Part shown: positions 1-6,470 of the stretch, piece by piece
How the letters are laid out: every line of letters begins with the position of its first letter
Numbering within the stretch: position 1 is the stretch's first letter
DNA from: Bacteroidota bacterium
GTDB taxonomy: Bacteria > Bacteroidota > Bacteroidia > Bacteroidales > Prolixibacteraceae
Reading direction: 5' to 3'
Length of the DNA: 9,864 nt
Assembly: GCA_030706665.1 (NCBI GenBank)
Contig: JAUZOB010000107.1
Location: forward strand, 1-9,864
The notes under the pieces: model-generated
Database searches by the model: none
What the model was told of the DNA's origin: nothing
The model's input: the letters and a program-made list of their open reading frames with translations, nothing else
Position numbers and translations under genes: made by a program

Positions 1-76
1 ACATTAACAATGCAAAGCTAAAACAAATTCATACCAATTCCCTATTTGAACTACTCATTACATTCCATTCAAACAA

Positions 77-116
77 GGTTCAGACAACATTTCGATATAG
101 GAACCATGTCTGAACC
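77..116. repeat. Perfect 10-bp inverted repeat
   Basis: GGTTCAGACA at 77-86 is matched by its exact reverse complement TGTCTGAACC at 107-116, with a 20-base spacer. There is no T-run after it, so it is not a canonical terminator. Function unknown. Confidence 0.7.
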
Positions 117-169
117 ACGTCCAAAGGACGAACGAGATATGGTGTTGCTTACTTGTTGGTACGCTTTTA

Positions 170-202
170 TATTGATCTCAGTTCAGAGGAGTGAGATCAA
201 TA
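170..202. repeat. Perfect 11-bp inverted repeat
   Basis: TATTGATCTCA at 170-180 pairs exactly with TGAGATCAATA at 192-202 around an 11-base loop. It could be a stem-loop or a protein-binding dyad. No long T-run follows on either strand and no adjacent gene explains it. Confidence 0.7.
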
Positions 203-246
203 AGATTCTTTCTTTTCAGACTTTCAAAAATCTTTGCCTGATATTA

Positions 247-300
247 GAAATCCTCAGATTTTGTAGTTGATCCGAAATCCTCAGAATTTTACGTTGATCC
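247..300. repeat. Two-copy 27-bp tandem repeat, possible IS end
   Basis: The unit at 247-273 is followed directly by a second copy at 274-300. Both begin GAAATCCTCAGA and end GTTGATCC, differing only in the middle. On the minus strand each copy reads GGATCAAC, a short AT-rich part, then TCTGAGGATTTC. Clustered imperfect repeats like these resemble the multiple terminal repeats of IS21-family elements, but no transposase is visible, so this is inference. Confidence 0.6.
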
Positions 301-327
301 AGGTTTGTATGTCAAATCGTGTGTCAA

Positions 328-376
328 ATAAAAAACCACTTACATCTATATTAGTTGTAAGTGGTTGATTTTTTTT
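328..376. terminator. Bidirectional hairpin terminator after the tRNA gene
   Basis: AACCACTTACA at 334-344 pairs perfectly with TGTAAGTGGTT at 356-366 (11 bp, 11-base loop). On the minus strand the stem is followed by TTTTTATTT (333-325), which suits termination of the tRNA transcript. On the plus strand it is followed by a T-run at 369-376, so it can work in both directions. Confidence 0.8.
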
Positions 377-377
377 G

Positions 378-451
378 TAGCGAGAGTCGGGCATGATCCG
401 ACGACCTCATGATTATGAATCATGCGCTCTAACCAGCTGAGCTACCTCGCC
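378..451 (-). tRNA. tRNA-Met (CAU anticodon), probably elongator
   Basis: A complete 74-base cloverleaf can be folded on the minus strand: acceptor GGCGAGG with TCTCGCT (first and last pairs are G-U), D stem GCTC/GAGC with a nine-base loop, anticodon stem CATGA/TCATG with loop TTCATAA, five-base variable loop, T stem GTCGG/CCGAC and discriminator A. The anticodon CAT lies at plus-strand 415-417. CCA is not encoded. A CAU anticodon can also mean initiator tRNA or the lysidine-modified Ile tRNA. The G1-U72 wobble pair and lack of three consecutive G-C pairs below the anticodon loop argue against initiator, and the body does not look like tRNA-Ile2. The T loop reads ATCATGC instead of the usual TTCRANY, which is unusual. 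Confidence 0.88.
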
Positions 452-470
452 ATTTTTGCTTTTCGCGGTG

Positions 471-500
471 CAAATATAGCTATATTTTCTTTCCAGCAAA
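471..500 (-). promoter_or_regulatory. Promoter of the tRNA gene (Bacteroidota type)
   Basis: On the minus strand a -33 TTTG (500-497) is followed after 18 bases by TATATTTG (478-471), a perfect match to the Bacteroidota -7 consensus TAnnTTTG. Transcription would begin around 462-466, about 12-15 bases before the mature tRNA. Confidence 0.75.
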
Positions 501-605
501 GGCTTCCAGATAAAAAACTCAAAATATTTTTCGCGGGCAGATGCTTATTCAATTGGTTTTTTGAACGATAATCGGTATATTGCAAATGAATATTATTTTG
601 ATTTT

Positions 606-986
606 ATGCCAGAGAGGGAAAAGATTCAATTGGAATACCTGCTTAAGTGCAGTCCCAAAGTTCTTTTTAGCAGGTTGAATAGCGCGTCAGGTCTATCAGA
701 GTGGTTTGCTGAGAATGTGAAAGTAAAAGGGAACACATACAGCTTTTTTTGGGATGGATCGGAGCATGTTGCAGAGAAACTATTTGATCGTGAAGGTAAA
801 CAGGTTCGGTATCGTTGGCTTGACATGCCTGAGGAATGTTATTTTGAATTCAAGGTAGTGCAGGATGAGCTTACCAACGATGTTTCGCTCAATATTATTG
901 ATTTTGTCGAACCTGACGAGATGGATGAGTCGATAGAATTATGGAATAGACAGATTGTTGGATTGAAACGAGTAATTGGTTCATAA
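606..986 (+). CDS. START-like domain protein (SRPBCC fold)
   Basis: This 126-residue protein resembles the Bacteroidota START-like (START_2) family. These are small single-domain proteins of the SRPBCC fold, which binds hydrophobic ligands in a cavity; the ligand and role of this family are not known to me. Seen here: an N-terminal strand (EKIQLEYLL, residues 5-13), a helix with the typical SASGLSEWFAENV segment (26-38), strands such as YSFFWDG (45-51) and YRWLD (69-73), and a C-terminal helix from about 107 to 124. There is no signal peptide or membrane segment, so it is probably cytoplasmic. The frame is open back to a TTG at 561, but the added 15 residues do not look like the family and the ATG at 606 gives the usual length. 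It is divergent from the tRNA gene and ends 58 bases before the permease gene. Confidence 0.8.
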   Translation: MPEREKIQLEYLLKCSPKVLFSRLNSASGLSEWFAENVKVKGNTYSFFWDGSEHVAEKLFDREGKQVRYRWLDMPEECYFEFKVVQDELTNDVSLNIIDFVEPDEMDESIELWNRQIVGLKRVIGS

Positions 987-1029
987 ACGACAATTTTTCC
1001 TTAAAATAGTTTAGTTTTGTAGTCGTTTA
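984..1029 (+). promoter_or_regulatory. Candidate promoter of the permease gene, inside a dyad
   Basis: TAGTTTTG at 1012-1019 matches the Bacteroidota -7 consensus TAnnTTTG and lies 25 bases before the permease ATG. No good -33 TTTG is present at the expected distance. The box is flanked by a perfect 8-bp inverted repeat, TAAACGAC (984-991, covering the stop codon of the gene before) and GTCGTTTA (1022-1029). That dyad may be an operator or chance. Confidence 0.45.
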
Positions 1030-1044
1030 AAGACTGATATATCA

Positions 1045-2562
1045 ATGAAGCGATTACATATTTTCATCATCAAGAGTTTTCTTGGTCCTTTCTTTATGAC
1101 CTTTTTTATCTGCATCTTTGTGCTTCTGATGCAGTTCTTGTGGAAACACCTCGATGACCTGGTGGGTAAGGGGTTGCCTCTTCATATCTTAGGAGAATTC
1201 TTTGTTTATGCTATTGCATCGCTAGTCCCGATGGCTTTGATGTTGGCTGTCTTGCTCGCTTCACTAATGACTTTCGGTAATCTTGGCGAACATTATGAAT
1301 TGATTGCATTGAAGGCTGCAGGTATTTCTCTTTATCGAATCATGCGGCCTCTTATCATCTTTGCTGCACTGTTGAGTATCGGTGCTTTCTTTTTTGCGAA
1401 TAATGTACTTCCTTCTGTTAATCTTAAACTTTATTCTTTGATGCTTAGTCTTCGCTCTCAGAATCCGGAGATGGTGATTAAAGAAGGTATTTTTAATAAT
1501 GATATTCCCAATTTTAGTATTAAAGTTGACAAATTCATCAAGGAACGGAATATTCTGAAAGGGGTCATGATCTATGACCATCGCAATCAAGCTGGTAACA
1601 ATCAGGTGATTCTTGCAGATTCGGGTCGGATGGAAATGACTGCAGATAAGATGAATATGCTAATTACTCTTTATCGAGGGGTGAATTATTCTGATATTCA
1701 AAGTCAAAAAACATTAGTGCGAAAGAACTATCCTTTTGCTCAAGGGAAGTTTAAAGAGCAGGTTATTCTTTTCCCGGTTTCCGGATTTAGTTTTAATCGG
1801 ATGGATGAGAACCTATTGCAAGGATTTCATAAAATGCTCAGCATTCGGAAACTTACCATTCAGGAAGACTCTTTGGAAAAAGTCTTTGATAAAAGGGTCA
1901 AGGGAGAGTTTGCAACGAATCTGCATTATGGCGAAGCTGTTTCTCGAAGATTGTACGATAATATACGGCCTGACACCCTTAAGAAAAAGAATGAGTTTAA
2001 ATTTGTAGGAAATCCTAATAAGATTGCAGATATTGATAATCTATATAATAAGCTTTCAAATACAGAGAAAATTATGACACTTGAGTCATCTCTGTCAACT
2101 GTTCGGAATAATATGCAGGAGCTGATAATGCGGGAGCCAGAAATTTTGGGATCCCAAATTGATATAAATAAGCTTGGGTTGGAATGGCATCGTAAATTTT
2201 CCTGGTCGTTTGCCTGTTTAATCTTCTTCTTTATCGGAGCTCCCCTCGGGGCGATTATCCGAAAAGGAGGGTTTGGGATGCCGGTCGTGATTTCGGTCCT
2301 CATGTTTATTCTCTATTACATTGTTTCTATGACCGGGGAAAAATTTGCACGTGAAGGAATGTGGGCAGTATGGGACGGAATGTGGCTTTCGACTTTTATC
2401 TTTATGCCATTCGGAGTATTCTTGACCTATAAAGCAGTGAATGATTCGGGGATGATGAGTAGTGAGGTCTATCTGGAATACCTGAAGAAGATTAATAACT
2501 TCCTAAAAGAGAAACGGAAACATGGATTCTTTAAAAAAGAGAATTCTACTGCTGACCAATAG
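1045..2562 (+). CDS. LptF/LptG-family permease (YjgP/YjgQ)
   Basis: An inner-membrane subunit of the LptBFG type, the ABC transporter that extracts lipopolysaccharide from the inner membrane and feeds it to the periplasmic Lpt bridge. The 505 residues show the family layout: three N-terminal membrane helices (about 12-33, 50-76, 101-118), a long periplasmic region (about 119-386, normally a beta-jellyroll), then three C-terminal helices (about 387-406, 411-430, 440-462) and a basic cytoplasmic tail. The segment ELIALKAAGISLYRI (85-99) between helices 2 and 3 is the typical coupling helix that contacts the ATPase LptB. IGAPLGAIIRKGGFG (397-411) is also typical. At 505 residues it is well above the roughly 360 of the E. 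coli proteins, with the extra length in the periplasmic part. Sequence alone does not let me choose between LptF and LptG. No lptB is in the window. A candidate promoter is at 1012-1019, and no terminator is seen after it, so transcription may continue towards ribBA. Confidence 0.9.
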   Translation: MKRLHIFIIKSFLGPFFMTFFICIFVLLMQFLWKHLDDLVGKGLPLHILGEFFVYAIASLVPMALMLAVLLASLMTFGNLGEHYELIALKAAGISLYRIMRPLIIFAALLSIGAFFFANNVLPSVNLKLYSLMLSLRSQNPEMVIKEGIFNNDIPNFSIKVDKFIKERNILKGVMIYDHRNQAGNNQVILADSGRMEMTADKMNMLITLYRGVNYSDIQSQKTLVRKNYPFAQGKFKEQVILFPVSGFSFNRMDENLLQGFHKMLSIRKLTIQEDSLEKVFDKRVKGEFATNLHYGEAVSRRLYDNIRPDTLKKKNEFKFVGNPNKIADIDNLYNKLSNTEKIMTLESSLSTVRNNMQELIMREPEILGSQIDINKLGLEWHRKFSWSFACLIFFFIGAPLGAIIRKGGFGMPVVISVLMFILYYIVSMTGEKFAREGMWAVWDGMWLSTFIFMPFGVFLTYKAVNDSGMMSSEVYLEYLKKINNFLKEKRKHGFFKKENSTADQ

Positions 2563-2585
2563 AGAGTTTCTTTCCTTTTTCATGA

Positions 2586-2945
2586 CGGAGGAGAATAATT
2601 GCTGTTCCGGGACTATCTAAGACAATTATCTTCAATGGGAATGGTGTCGGTTTCTGTTTTTTCCCATACAAAATATTACGCTGGTTAGGATCATTGGTTT
2701 TGATCGTGAGGTTTGTTCCTGTTTGGTTGCTTACGACATATTGGTTCTAATTCTGGTTGCTTGTGTTTTATCTCTTGGATATCTTTCTTGTACTCATTGA
2801 TACGGGTATCATGAAAATCAATAAACATTTTATAATTTTGCGCTTTGTGATACATTTTTATTTTATGAACCTGGCACTATTAGTTGGACTGGTCCGTATA
2901 TTTATCGGAATGAAAAACGGAATATGGGAACCAACCAAAAGATAA
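2586..2945 (+). pseudogene. Decayed C-terminal fragment of a membrane glycosyltransferase
   Basis: One reading frame from 2586 to the stop at 2943-2945, broken only by a TAA at 2748-2750, encodes a plausible tail of a family 2 membrane glycosyltransferase. From 2670 it reads KILRWLGSLVLIV, then after the stop FWLLVFYLLDIFLVLI, and later FYFMNLALLVGLVRIF and the ending GIWEPTKR. The arrangement of hydrophobic helices plus a W-E-P-T-K-R end is what I know from C-termini of Bacteroidota processive glycosyltransferases. The whole catalytic domain (nucleotide-binding and DxD motifs) is missing, and only about 24 bases separate this frame from the permease stop. A deletion followed by a nonsense mutation is the simplest explanation. 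The piece after the stop could in principle be read as a small membrane protein (TTG 2757, or ATG 2811 for 44 residues), which I think less likely. The fragment ends 17 bases before ribBA, suggesting an ancestral permease-glycosyltransferase-ribBA order. Confidence 0.5.
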
Positions 2946-2962
2946 CCGGATAAAAAGGAGCT

Positions 2963-4198
2963 ATGTTGGATAATATTCATCTAAATACAATAGAAGAGGC
3001 CATTGAAGATTACCGCGCAGGTAAATTCGTAATTGTGGTCGATGATGAAGACCGTGAGAATGAAGGGGACTTCATCATCGCTGCAGAATTGGTCACCCCT
3101 GAAAAGGTGAATTTCATGGCTAAGCATGGGCGGGGACTTATTTGCGTTGCCCTCTCTGAAGAACGATGTGATGAGTTGGAACTTGATATGATGGTAGGAC
3201 ACAATACTTCTTTACATACTACTGCTTTCACCGTCTCGGTGGATGCGTTGGGAGAAGGTTGTACAACTGGTATTTCTGCCCATGACAGAGCTGTAACAAT
3301 CAGAAAGCTTGCAGATCCGAAGACAAAGCCGGAAGAGCTTGCCCGTCCTGGACATATCTTCCCTTTAAAAGCAAGAAGCAAAGGTATATTGAGTCGTTCA
3401 GGGCATACAGAAGCTTCTGTAGACCTTGCCCGACTTGCCGGATTATATCCTTCAGGAGCACTTGTTGAAATCATGAATGAAGATGGAACGATGGCCAGAC
3501 TCCCTCAACTTTATGAAATTGCTCAACAGTTTGATATTAAGATTATCACAATAGAAGATCTGATTGCATATCGTCTGAAAAGGGAGAGCATTGTAAAAAG
3601 AGGAGAAGAGGTCGTTCTTCCGACTAAGTACGGTGATTTCAGAGTGATTCCCTTCTTACAGAAGTCGAACGGGAAAGAGCATGTGGCCCTAATAAAAGGA
3701 ACATGGGAGGAAGATGAACCTATTCTGGTTCGTGTCCATTCGTCTTGTATGACCGGAGATATTTTTGGCTCTATGCGTTGTGAATGCGGTGAACAGTTGC
3801 ATAAATCGATGGAGCTTATTGATAAAGCTGGGAAAGGAGTCATTGTTTACATTATTCAGGAAGGTCGGGGAATTGGCCTTATGAATAAAATTAAGGCATA
3901 TAAATTACAGGATGAAGGACTTGATACGGTTGAGGCGAATGTTCATCTTGGATTTAAGGCCGATGAACGAGATTATGGCGTTGGTGCTGCAATCCTGAGA
4001 AGTTTGGGTGTAAGGAAAATGAAGCTTCTGACCAATAATCCGATTAAACGGGTCGGTTTGGAGGCTTATGGTTTAAAGGTGGTAGAAAATGTAGCAATTG
4101 AGGTGCCACCCAATAAGTATAATCACTTTTACATGAAAACCAAACGTGACAGGATGGGGCATATCTTGCAAAAGTTTCATTATGACGACGAAGAATAA
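2963..4198 (+). CDS. ribBA: Bifunctional DHBP synthase / GTP cyclohydrolase II
   Basis: This 411-residue fusion supplies both entry reactions of riboflavin synthesis in the cytoplasm. The RibB part (about 1-205) turns ribulose 5-phosphate into 3,4-dihydroxy-2-butanone 4-phosphate. The RibA part (about 210-411) opens GTP to the first pyrimidine intermediate. RibB shows the acidic VVDDEDRENEGD loop (25-36), TTGISAHDRA (101-110) and RSGHTEAS (145-152), which carry the metal and substrate ligands. RibA shows the zinc cysteines C262, C273 and C275 in SCMTGDIFGSMRCECG, then QEGRGIGLMNKI (299-310) and LLTNNPIK (355-362). Both halves look complete and the length is normal. A purine-rich AAGGAG at 2955-2960 is only two bases from the ATG, closer than usual; a TTG codon directly after the ATG would give five-base spacing, but ATG is kept. 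No FMN riboswitch is evident upstream. Transcription could come from the permease promoter or from a -7-like TAATTTTG at 2833-2840. Confidence 0.96.
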   Translation: MLDNIHLNTIEEAIEDYRAGKFVIVVDDEDRENEGDFIIAAELVTPEKVNFMAKHGRGLICVALSEERCDELELDMMVGHNTSLHTTAFTVSVDALGEGCTTGISAHDRAVTIRKLADPKTKPEELARPGHIFPLKARSKGILSRSGHTEASVDLARLAGLYPSGALVEIMNEDGTMARLPQLYEIAQQFDIKIITIEDLIAYRLKRESIVKRGEEVVLPTKYGDFRVIPFLQKSNGKEHVALIKGTWEEDEPILVRVHSSCMTGDIFGSMRCECGEQLHKSMELIDKAGKGVIVYIIQEGRGIGLMNKIKAYKLQDEGLDTVEANVHLGFKADERDYGVGAAILRSLGVRKMKLLTNNPIKRVGLEAYGLKVVENVAIEVPPNKYNHFYMKTKRDRMGHILQKFHYDDEE

Positions 4199-4209
4199 AT
4201 AAACAATAG

Positions 4210-4244
4210 AGAGGCTGCTCATTTGAGTAAGCCTCTTGTTTTTT
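4210..4244 (+). terminator. Rho-independent terminator of ribBA
   Basis: AGAGGCT (4210-4216) pairs with AGCCTCT (4230-4236), with further possible pairing of CTC and GAG inside. A T-run at 4239-4244 follows. It lies 12 bases after the ribBA stop. Confidence 0.85.
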
Positions 4245-4386
4245 ATTCCTTATTCCAGGCATCAACGTCCTCTGCTCATTGGTGTCTGTAAAAGAACGGC
4301 AATGAATAACTATTGATATAAGGGTCGTTTTACGGGTCTCTCTAAAAACTAAATGAATTTGGATTTGTTAACTATCAAAAAAGAAA

Positions 4387-4587
4387 ATGAAATATTTATT
4401 TGATGATAGCATGTCCTTTAGCGATGGATTAGTCGAGGGAGTTGACTTTTATAGAAGTCCTGACGGTTATAGAATTATGACAGAGAAGTTTCTTCGGAAT
4501 AGGGGGTATTGTTGTGGAAATGGTTGCAAACATTGTCCATATTTCCCGAAAGCAACCAAAGGAAATACTAATCTTCGTAATCTCTGA
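4387..4587 (+). CDS. DUF5522 small cysteine-motif protein
   Basis: A 66-residue protein matching what I know of the DUF5522 family: a short lead-in, then GVDFYRSPDGYRIMTEKFL (18-36), then the hallmark RGYCCGNGCKHCPY (39-52). The four cysteines C42, C43, C47 and C50 with nearby H49 form a compact cluster that suggests metal binding, but no function is established to my knowledge. Similar CCGxxCxxCPY motifs also occur at the ends of unrelated redox proteins. The start ATG sits after an A-rich tract with no clear Shine-Dalgarno site, normal for this phylum. It is flanked by a terminator upstream and a long non-coding stretch downstream, so it is probably transcribed alone. The reverse-strand frame across it is a shadow. 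Confidence 0.82.
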   Translation: MKYLFDDSMSFSDGLVEGVDFYRSPDGYRIMTEKFLRNRGYCCGNGCKHCPYFPKATKGNTNLRNL

Positions 4588-4846
4588 GTCTTGTGTGAGA
4601 AATTGCAAGCACTTTTTCAATTAAAGTAATAAATCTGAGTAGAAAGATTTGAAGCGTTGAATTTGTTTTGTTGGCGTAATTGACCAACAGCCATGAATCT
4701 GATTAGTTGTTCATGCCTATTGTGAATTAACTTCACAAAAAAGATTGAAAAAGTTTGTTCTGATAATAGAACTTTTTAGACAGATAATGTTTTGGGACCG
4801 TTATAAGAGGGTAGGCTATTTATAGTAACATTCTTTTGATTTTCCT
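4588..4846. other. Intergenic region with a run of short hairpins
   Basis: No gene is seen. Consecutive short inverted repeats occur: AAATCT/AGATTT (4631-4636 with 4645-4650), GTTGG/CCAAC (4670-4674 with 4684-4688), CATGAA/TTCATG (4692-4697 with 4710-4715), TTGTGAA/TTCACAA (4720-4726 with 4732-4738), and GTTCT/AGAAC (4757-4761 with 4768-4772) followed by TTTTT. The last could be a weak terminator for the DUF5522 gene. AT-rich sequence makes some of these likely by chance. Confidence 0.45.
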
Positions 4847-4877
4847 TTTGTCCCTGTGAATAGTGTAACTACCTTTG
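4847..4877 (+). promoter_or_regulatory. Promoter of fmt (Bacteroidota type)
   Basis: TTTG at 4847-4850 is followed after exactly 19 bases by TACCTTTG at 4870-4877, matching both elements of the Bacteroidota vegetative promoter. Transcription would start near 4882-4886, leaving a leader of about 25 bases before the fmt ATG at 4909. Confidence 0.8.
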
Positions 4878-4908
4878 TCATTTCCGATCTGATTTAATTT
4901 TGAATTAC

Positions 4909-5877
4909 ATGAAAGCAAAGTCATTGAGAATTGTATTTATGGGCACTCCTGAGTTCGCAGTAGAGAGTTTGGATGCTCTGGTAAGTCAGAATTACAATGT
5001 TGTTGGAGTCGTTACAGTCCCTGATAAACCTGCAGGTCGGGGACAACAGGTAACAGAATCGGCGGTAAAGAAATATGCCGTAGCCAAAGGGCTGCCTGTC
5101 TTACAACCGGAGAAGCTTAAAGATCCTTTGTTTATTGAACAGCTTAAGGCTTGGAAAGCCGACCTGCAAATTGTTGTTGCTTTCAGAATGTTGCCTGAAA
5201 TCGTTTGGACTATGCCCTTGTTGGGTACTTTTAATCTGCATGGCTCGCTTCTTCCTAATTATCGTGGTGCCGCTCCATTGAACTGGGCAATCATAAATGG
5301 AGATAAAGAAACCGGTGTAACAACTTTCATGCTTAAACATGAAATTGATACCGGGAATATTTTATTCCAGGAGAGTATTCCGATTGAAGATGATGATAAT
5401 GTTGAAATTATTCATGATAAGCTGATGGTTATCGGAGCAGAATTGGTGCTTAAAACGGTTGATGCCATTGCTGATGGCAAAATTGATCCCATTCCACAGG
5501 AAGCATTTGGCGCAGATGTAAAACCTGCTCCCAAGATCTTTAAAGATGATTGTCGTATTGATTGGACTTCTGAAGGAGAAAAGATACGGAATAAAATTAG
5601 AGGGCTGAGCCCTTATCCCGGTGCATGGACGACTCTTGTTCCCAAAGACGACGGTGGTCCTGTGTTGACTATGAAAATTTTTGAAACAAAATTTACTTCC
5701 AGAAAGAATCTATTTGAGCCGGGAACGATTATTGCACTAGATAAGACCGCAATTTTGATTACCTGTCAAGACGGTGTTATAGAAGTAGAAAGCTTGCAGC
5801 TTGCCGGTAAAAAAAGAATGAAAAAGGATGACTTCCTGCGAGGATTTTCTAGCTTGGGTTCTTATAAAGCAGTGTAG
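4909..5877 (+). CDS. fmt: Methionyl-tRNA formyltransferase
   Basis: Transfers a formyl group from 10-formyltetrahydrofolate to the methionine on initiator tRNA, allowing normal bacterial translation initiation. The 322-residue product has the usual length. The N-terminal formyltransferase domain (about 1-205) shows IVFMGTPEFA (8-17), VTVPDKPAGRGQ (35-46) and the active-site stretch FNLHGSLLPNYRGAAPLNWA (108-127). The catalytic residues are N109, H111 and D147 (in HEIDTGNIL), equivalent to N108, H110 and D146 of the E. coli family member. The C-terminal domain, which helps bind tRNA, begins near 215 and includes GLSPYPGAW (232-240). ATG 4909 is preferred over the upstream TTG at 4900 because it fits the family start (KSLRIVFMGTPEFA). 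It has its own promoter and terminator, so it appears monocistronic. Confidence 0.96.
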   Translation: MKAKSLRIVFMGTPEFAVESLDALVSQNYNVVGVVTVPDKPAGRGQQVTESAVKKYAVAKGLPVLQPEKLKDPLFIEQLKAWKADLQIVVAFRMLPEIVWTMPLLGTFNLHGSLLPNYRGAAPLNWAIINGDKETGVTTFMLKHEIDTGNILFQESIPIEDDDNVEIIHDKLMVIGAELVLKTVDAIADGKIDPIPQEAFGADVKPAPKIFKDDCRIDWTSEGEKIRNKIRGLSPYPGAWTTLVPKDDGGPVLTMKIFETKFTSRKNLFEPGTIIALDKTAILITCQDGVIEVESLQLAGKKRMKKDDFLRGFSSLGSYKAV

Positions 5878-5971
5878 TACTCCTGTCGGTCATGATTGTA
5901 AGCACCGATAAACAAGAATACATTTCTGTTTGTAGATGCGTTGAGTATAAGATAGTTTAACCTGATTATAT

Positions 5972-6021
5972 AAAAGGCCTTCTATAAATAATCATTCGTT
6001 TTGTTTATAGAAGGCCTTTTT
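5972..6021. terminator. Strong bidirectional terminator between convergent genes
   Basis: AAAAGGCCTTCTATAAA (5972-5988) and TTTATAGAAGGCCTTTT (6004-6020) form a perfect 17-bp stem with a 15-base loop. Both flanks give U-rich ends, T6017-6021 on plus and TTTTA on minus. It can end both fmt and the convergent membrane-protein gene at 6040. Confidence 0.92.
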
Positions 6022-6039
6022 AATGCATCACAGATGTTA

Positions 6040-6420
6040 TTATGATCTGTTCTTTCTTGTCAGTACATAGTAGACTAAGAAACCTAATGAGATAAAGACT
6101 AATTCGATTCCTCCGAATAACCAGCCCTCATAATACTGTCCGAAATAATGTCCTGGATTGAACATCCCAAAGGAATAAATAATTACCCATATTACGATAG
6201 CACCTATTCCTGCTGCTAAGGCAACAAGTCCCCACTTTAAAGTGGGTTGCTCATTTGCGACCTGATTGTTTTCATTCTTTAGTACTTTTTCAGCTTGGTC
6301 GAGCATGTTGCTTCTAATGAGCATTTTCTTCAAAGAACTATCTGCTCCGAGTTTGAACAGATTATACAAGCCGTAAAATATTACAGCTAATACCATTGTC
6401 GCTATAATTCCGCCATCCAT
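6040..6420 (-). CDS. Small three-helix membrane protein (DUF6249-like)
   Basis: A 126-residue predicted inner-membrane protein. Membrane helices are at about 5-23, 62-84 and 100-121, with a hydrophilic segment rich in K, E, N and Q (24-60) between the first two, and a basic end TRKNR. The order of features, including KWGLVALAAGIGAIVIW (62-78) and LGFLVYYVL (112-120), resembles Bacteroidota DUF6249-type proteins found beside ECF sigma genes. That assignment is a tentative recollection. The frame is open back to 6525, but the extra 35 residues overlap the shared promoter dyad, so ATG at 6418-6420 (MDGGIIATMVL) is chosen. It is divergent from the sigma factor at 6556 and both face the same promoter-like box, so it may belong to that regulon. 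Function unknown. Confidence 0.75.
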   Translation of the reverse strand: MDGGIIATMVLAVIFYGLYNLFKLGADSSLKKMLIRSNMLDQAEKVLKNENNQVANEQPTLKWGLVALAAGIGAIVIWVIIYSFGMFNPGHYFGQYYEGWLFGGIELVFISLGFLVYYVLTRKNRS

Positions 6421-6470
6421 GATTTTTAGTTTTAAGTTTATTTGCCCATATGACAACCCAGATAACCGAT

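Larger units (their letters stand above)
1..333. other. Non-coding region, possibly remnant mobile DNA
   Basis: No convincing gene is seen here. The longest open frame (46-270, plus) begins at a TTG, has a composition unlike its neighbours and runs through inverted repeats, so it is not called. The stretch holds two perfect inverted repeats (77-116 and 170-202), a 5-bp hairpin (118-122 with 126-130), a 27-bp tandem duplication (247-300) and a short direct repeat TGTCAAAT at 310-317 and 322-329. This density of repeats next to a tRNA gene suggests leftover mobile or repetitive DNA, which is inference. Confidence 0.5.

Noticed and set aside
46..270. 74-codon open frame on the plus strand
   Set aside because: It begins at TTG, runs through two inverted repeats and into the tandem repeat, and the product resembles nothing I know.
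561..605. TTG-initiated 15-residue extension of the START-like protein
   Set aside because: The added residues do not fit the family, and ATG 606 gives the expected length.
2946..2962. FMN riboswitch upstream of ribBA
   Set aside because: None of the conserved riboswitch blocks is visible, and the space before the gene is filled by the glycosyltransferase remnant.
3010..3474. 154-codon reverse-strand frame inside ribBA
   Set aside because: It is a shadow of the strongly conserved RibB-coding frame on the other strand.
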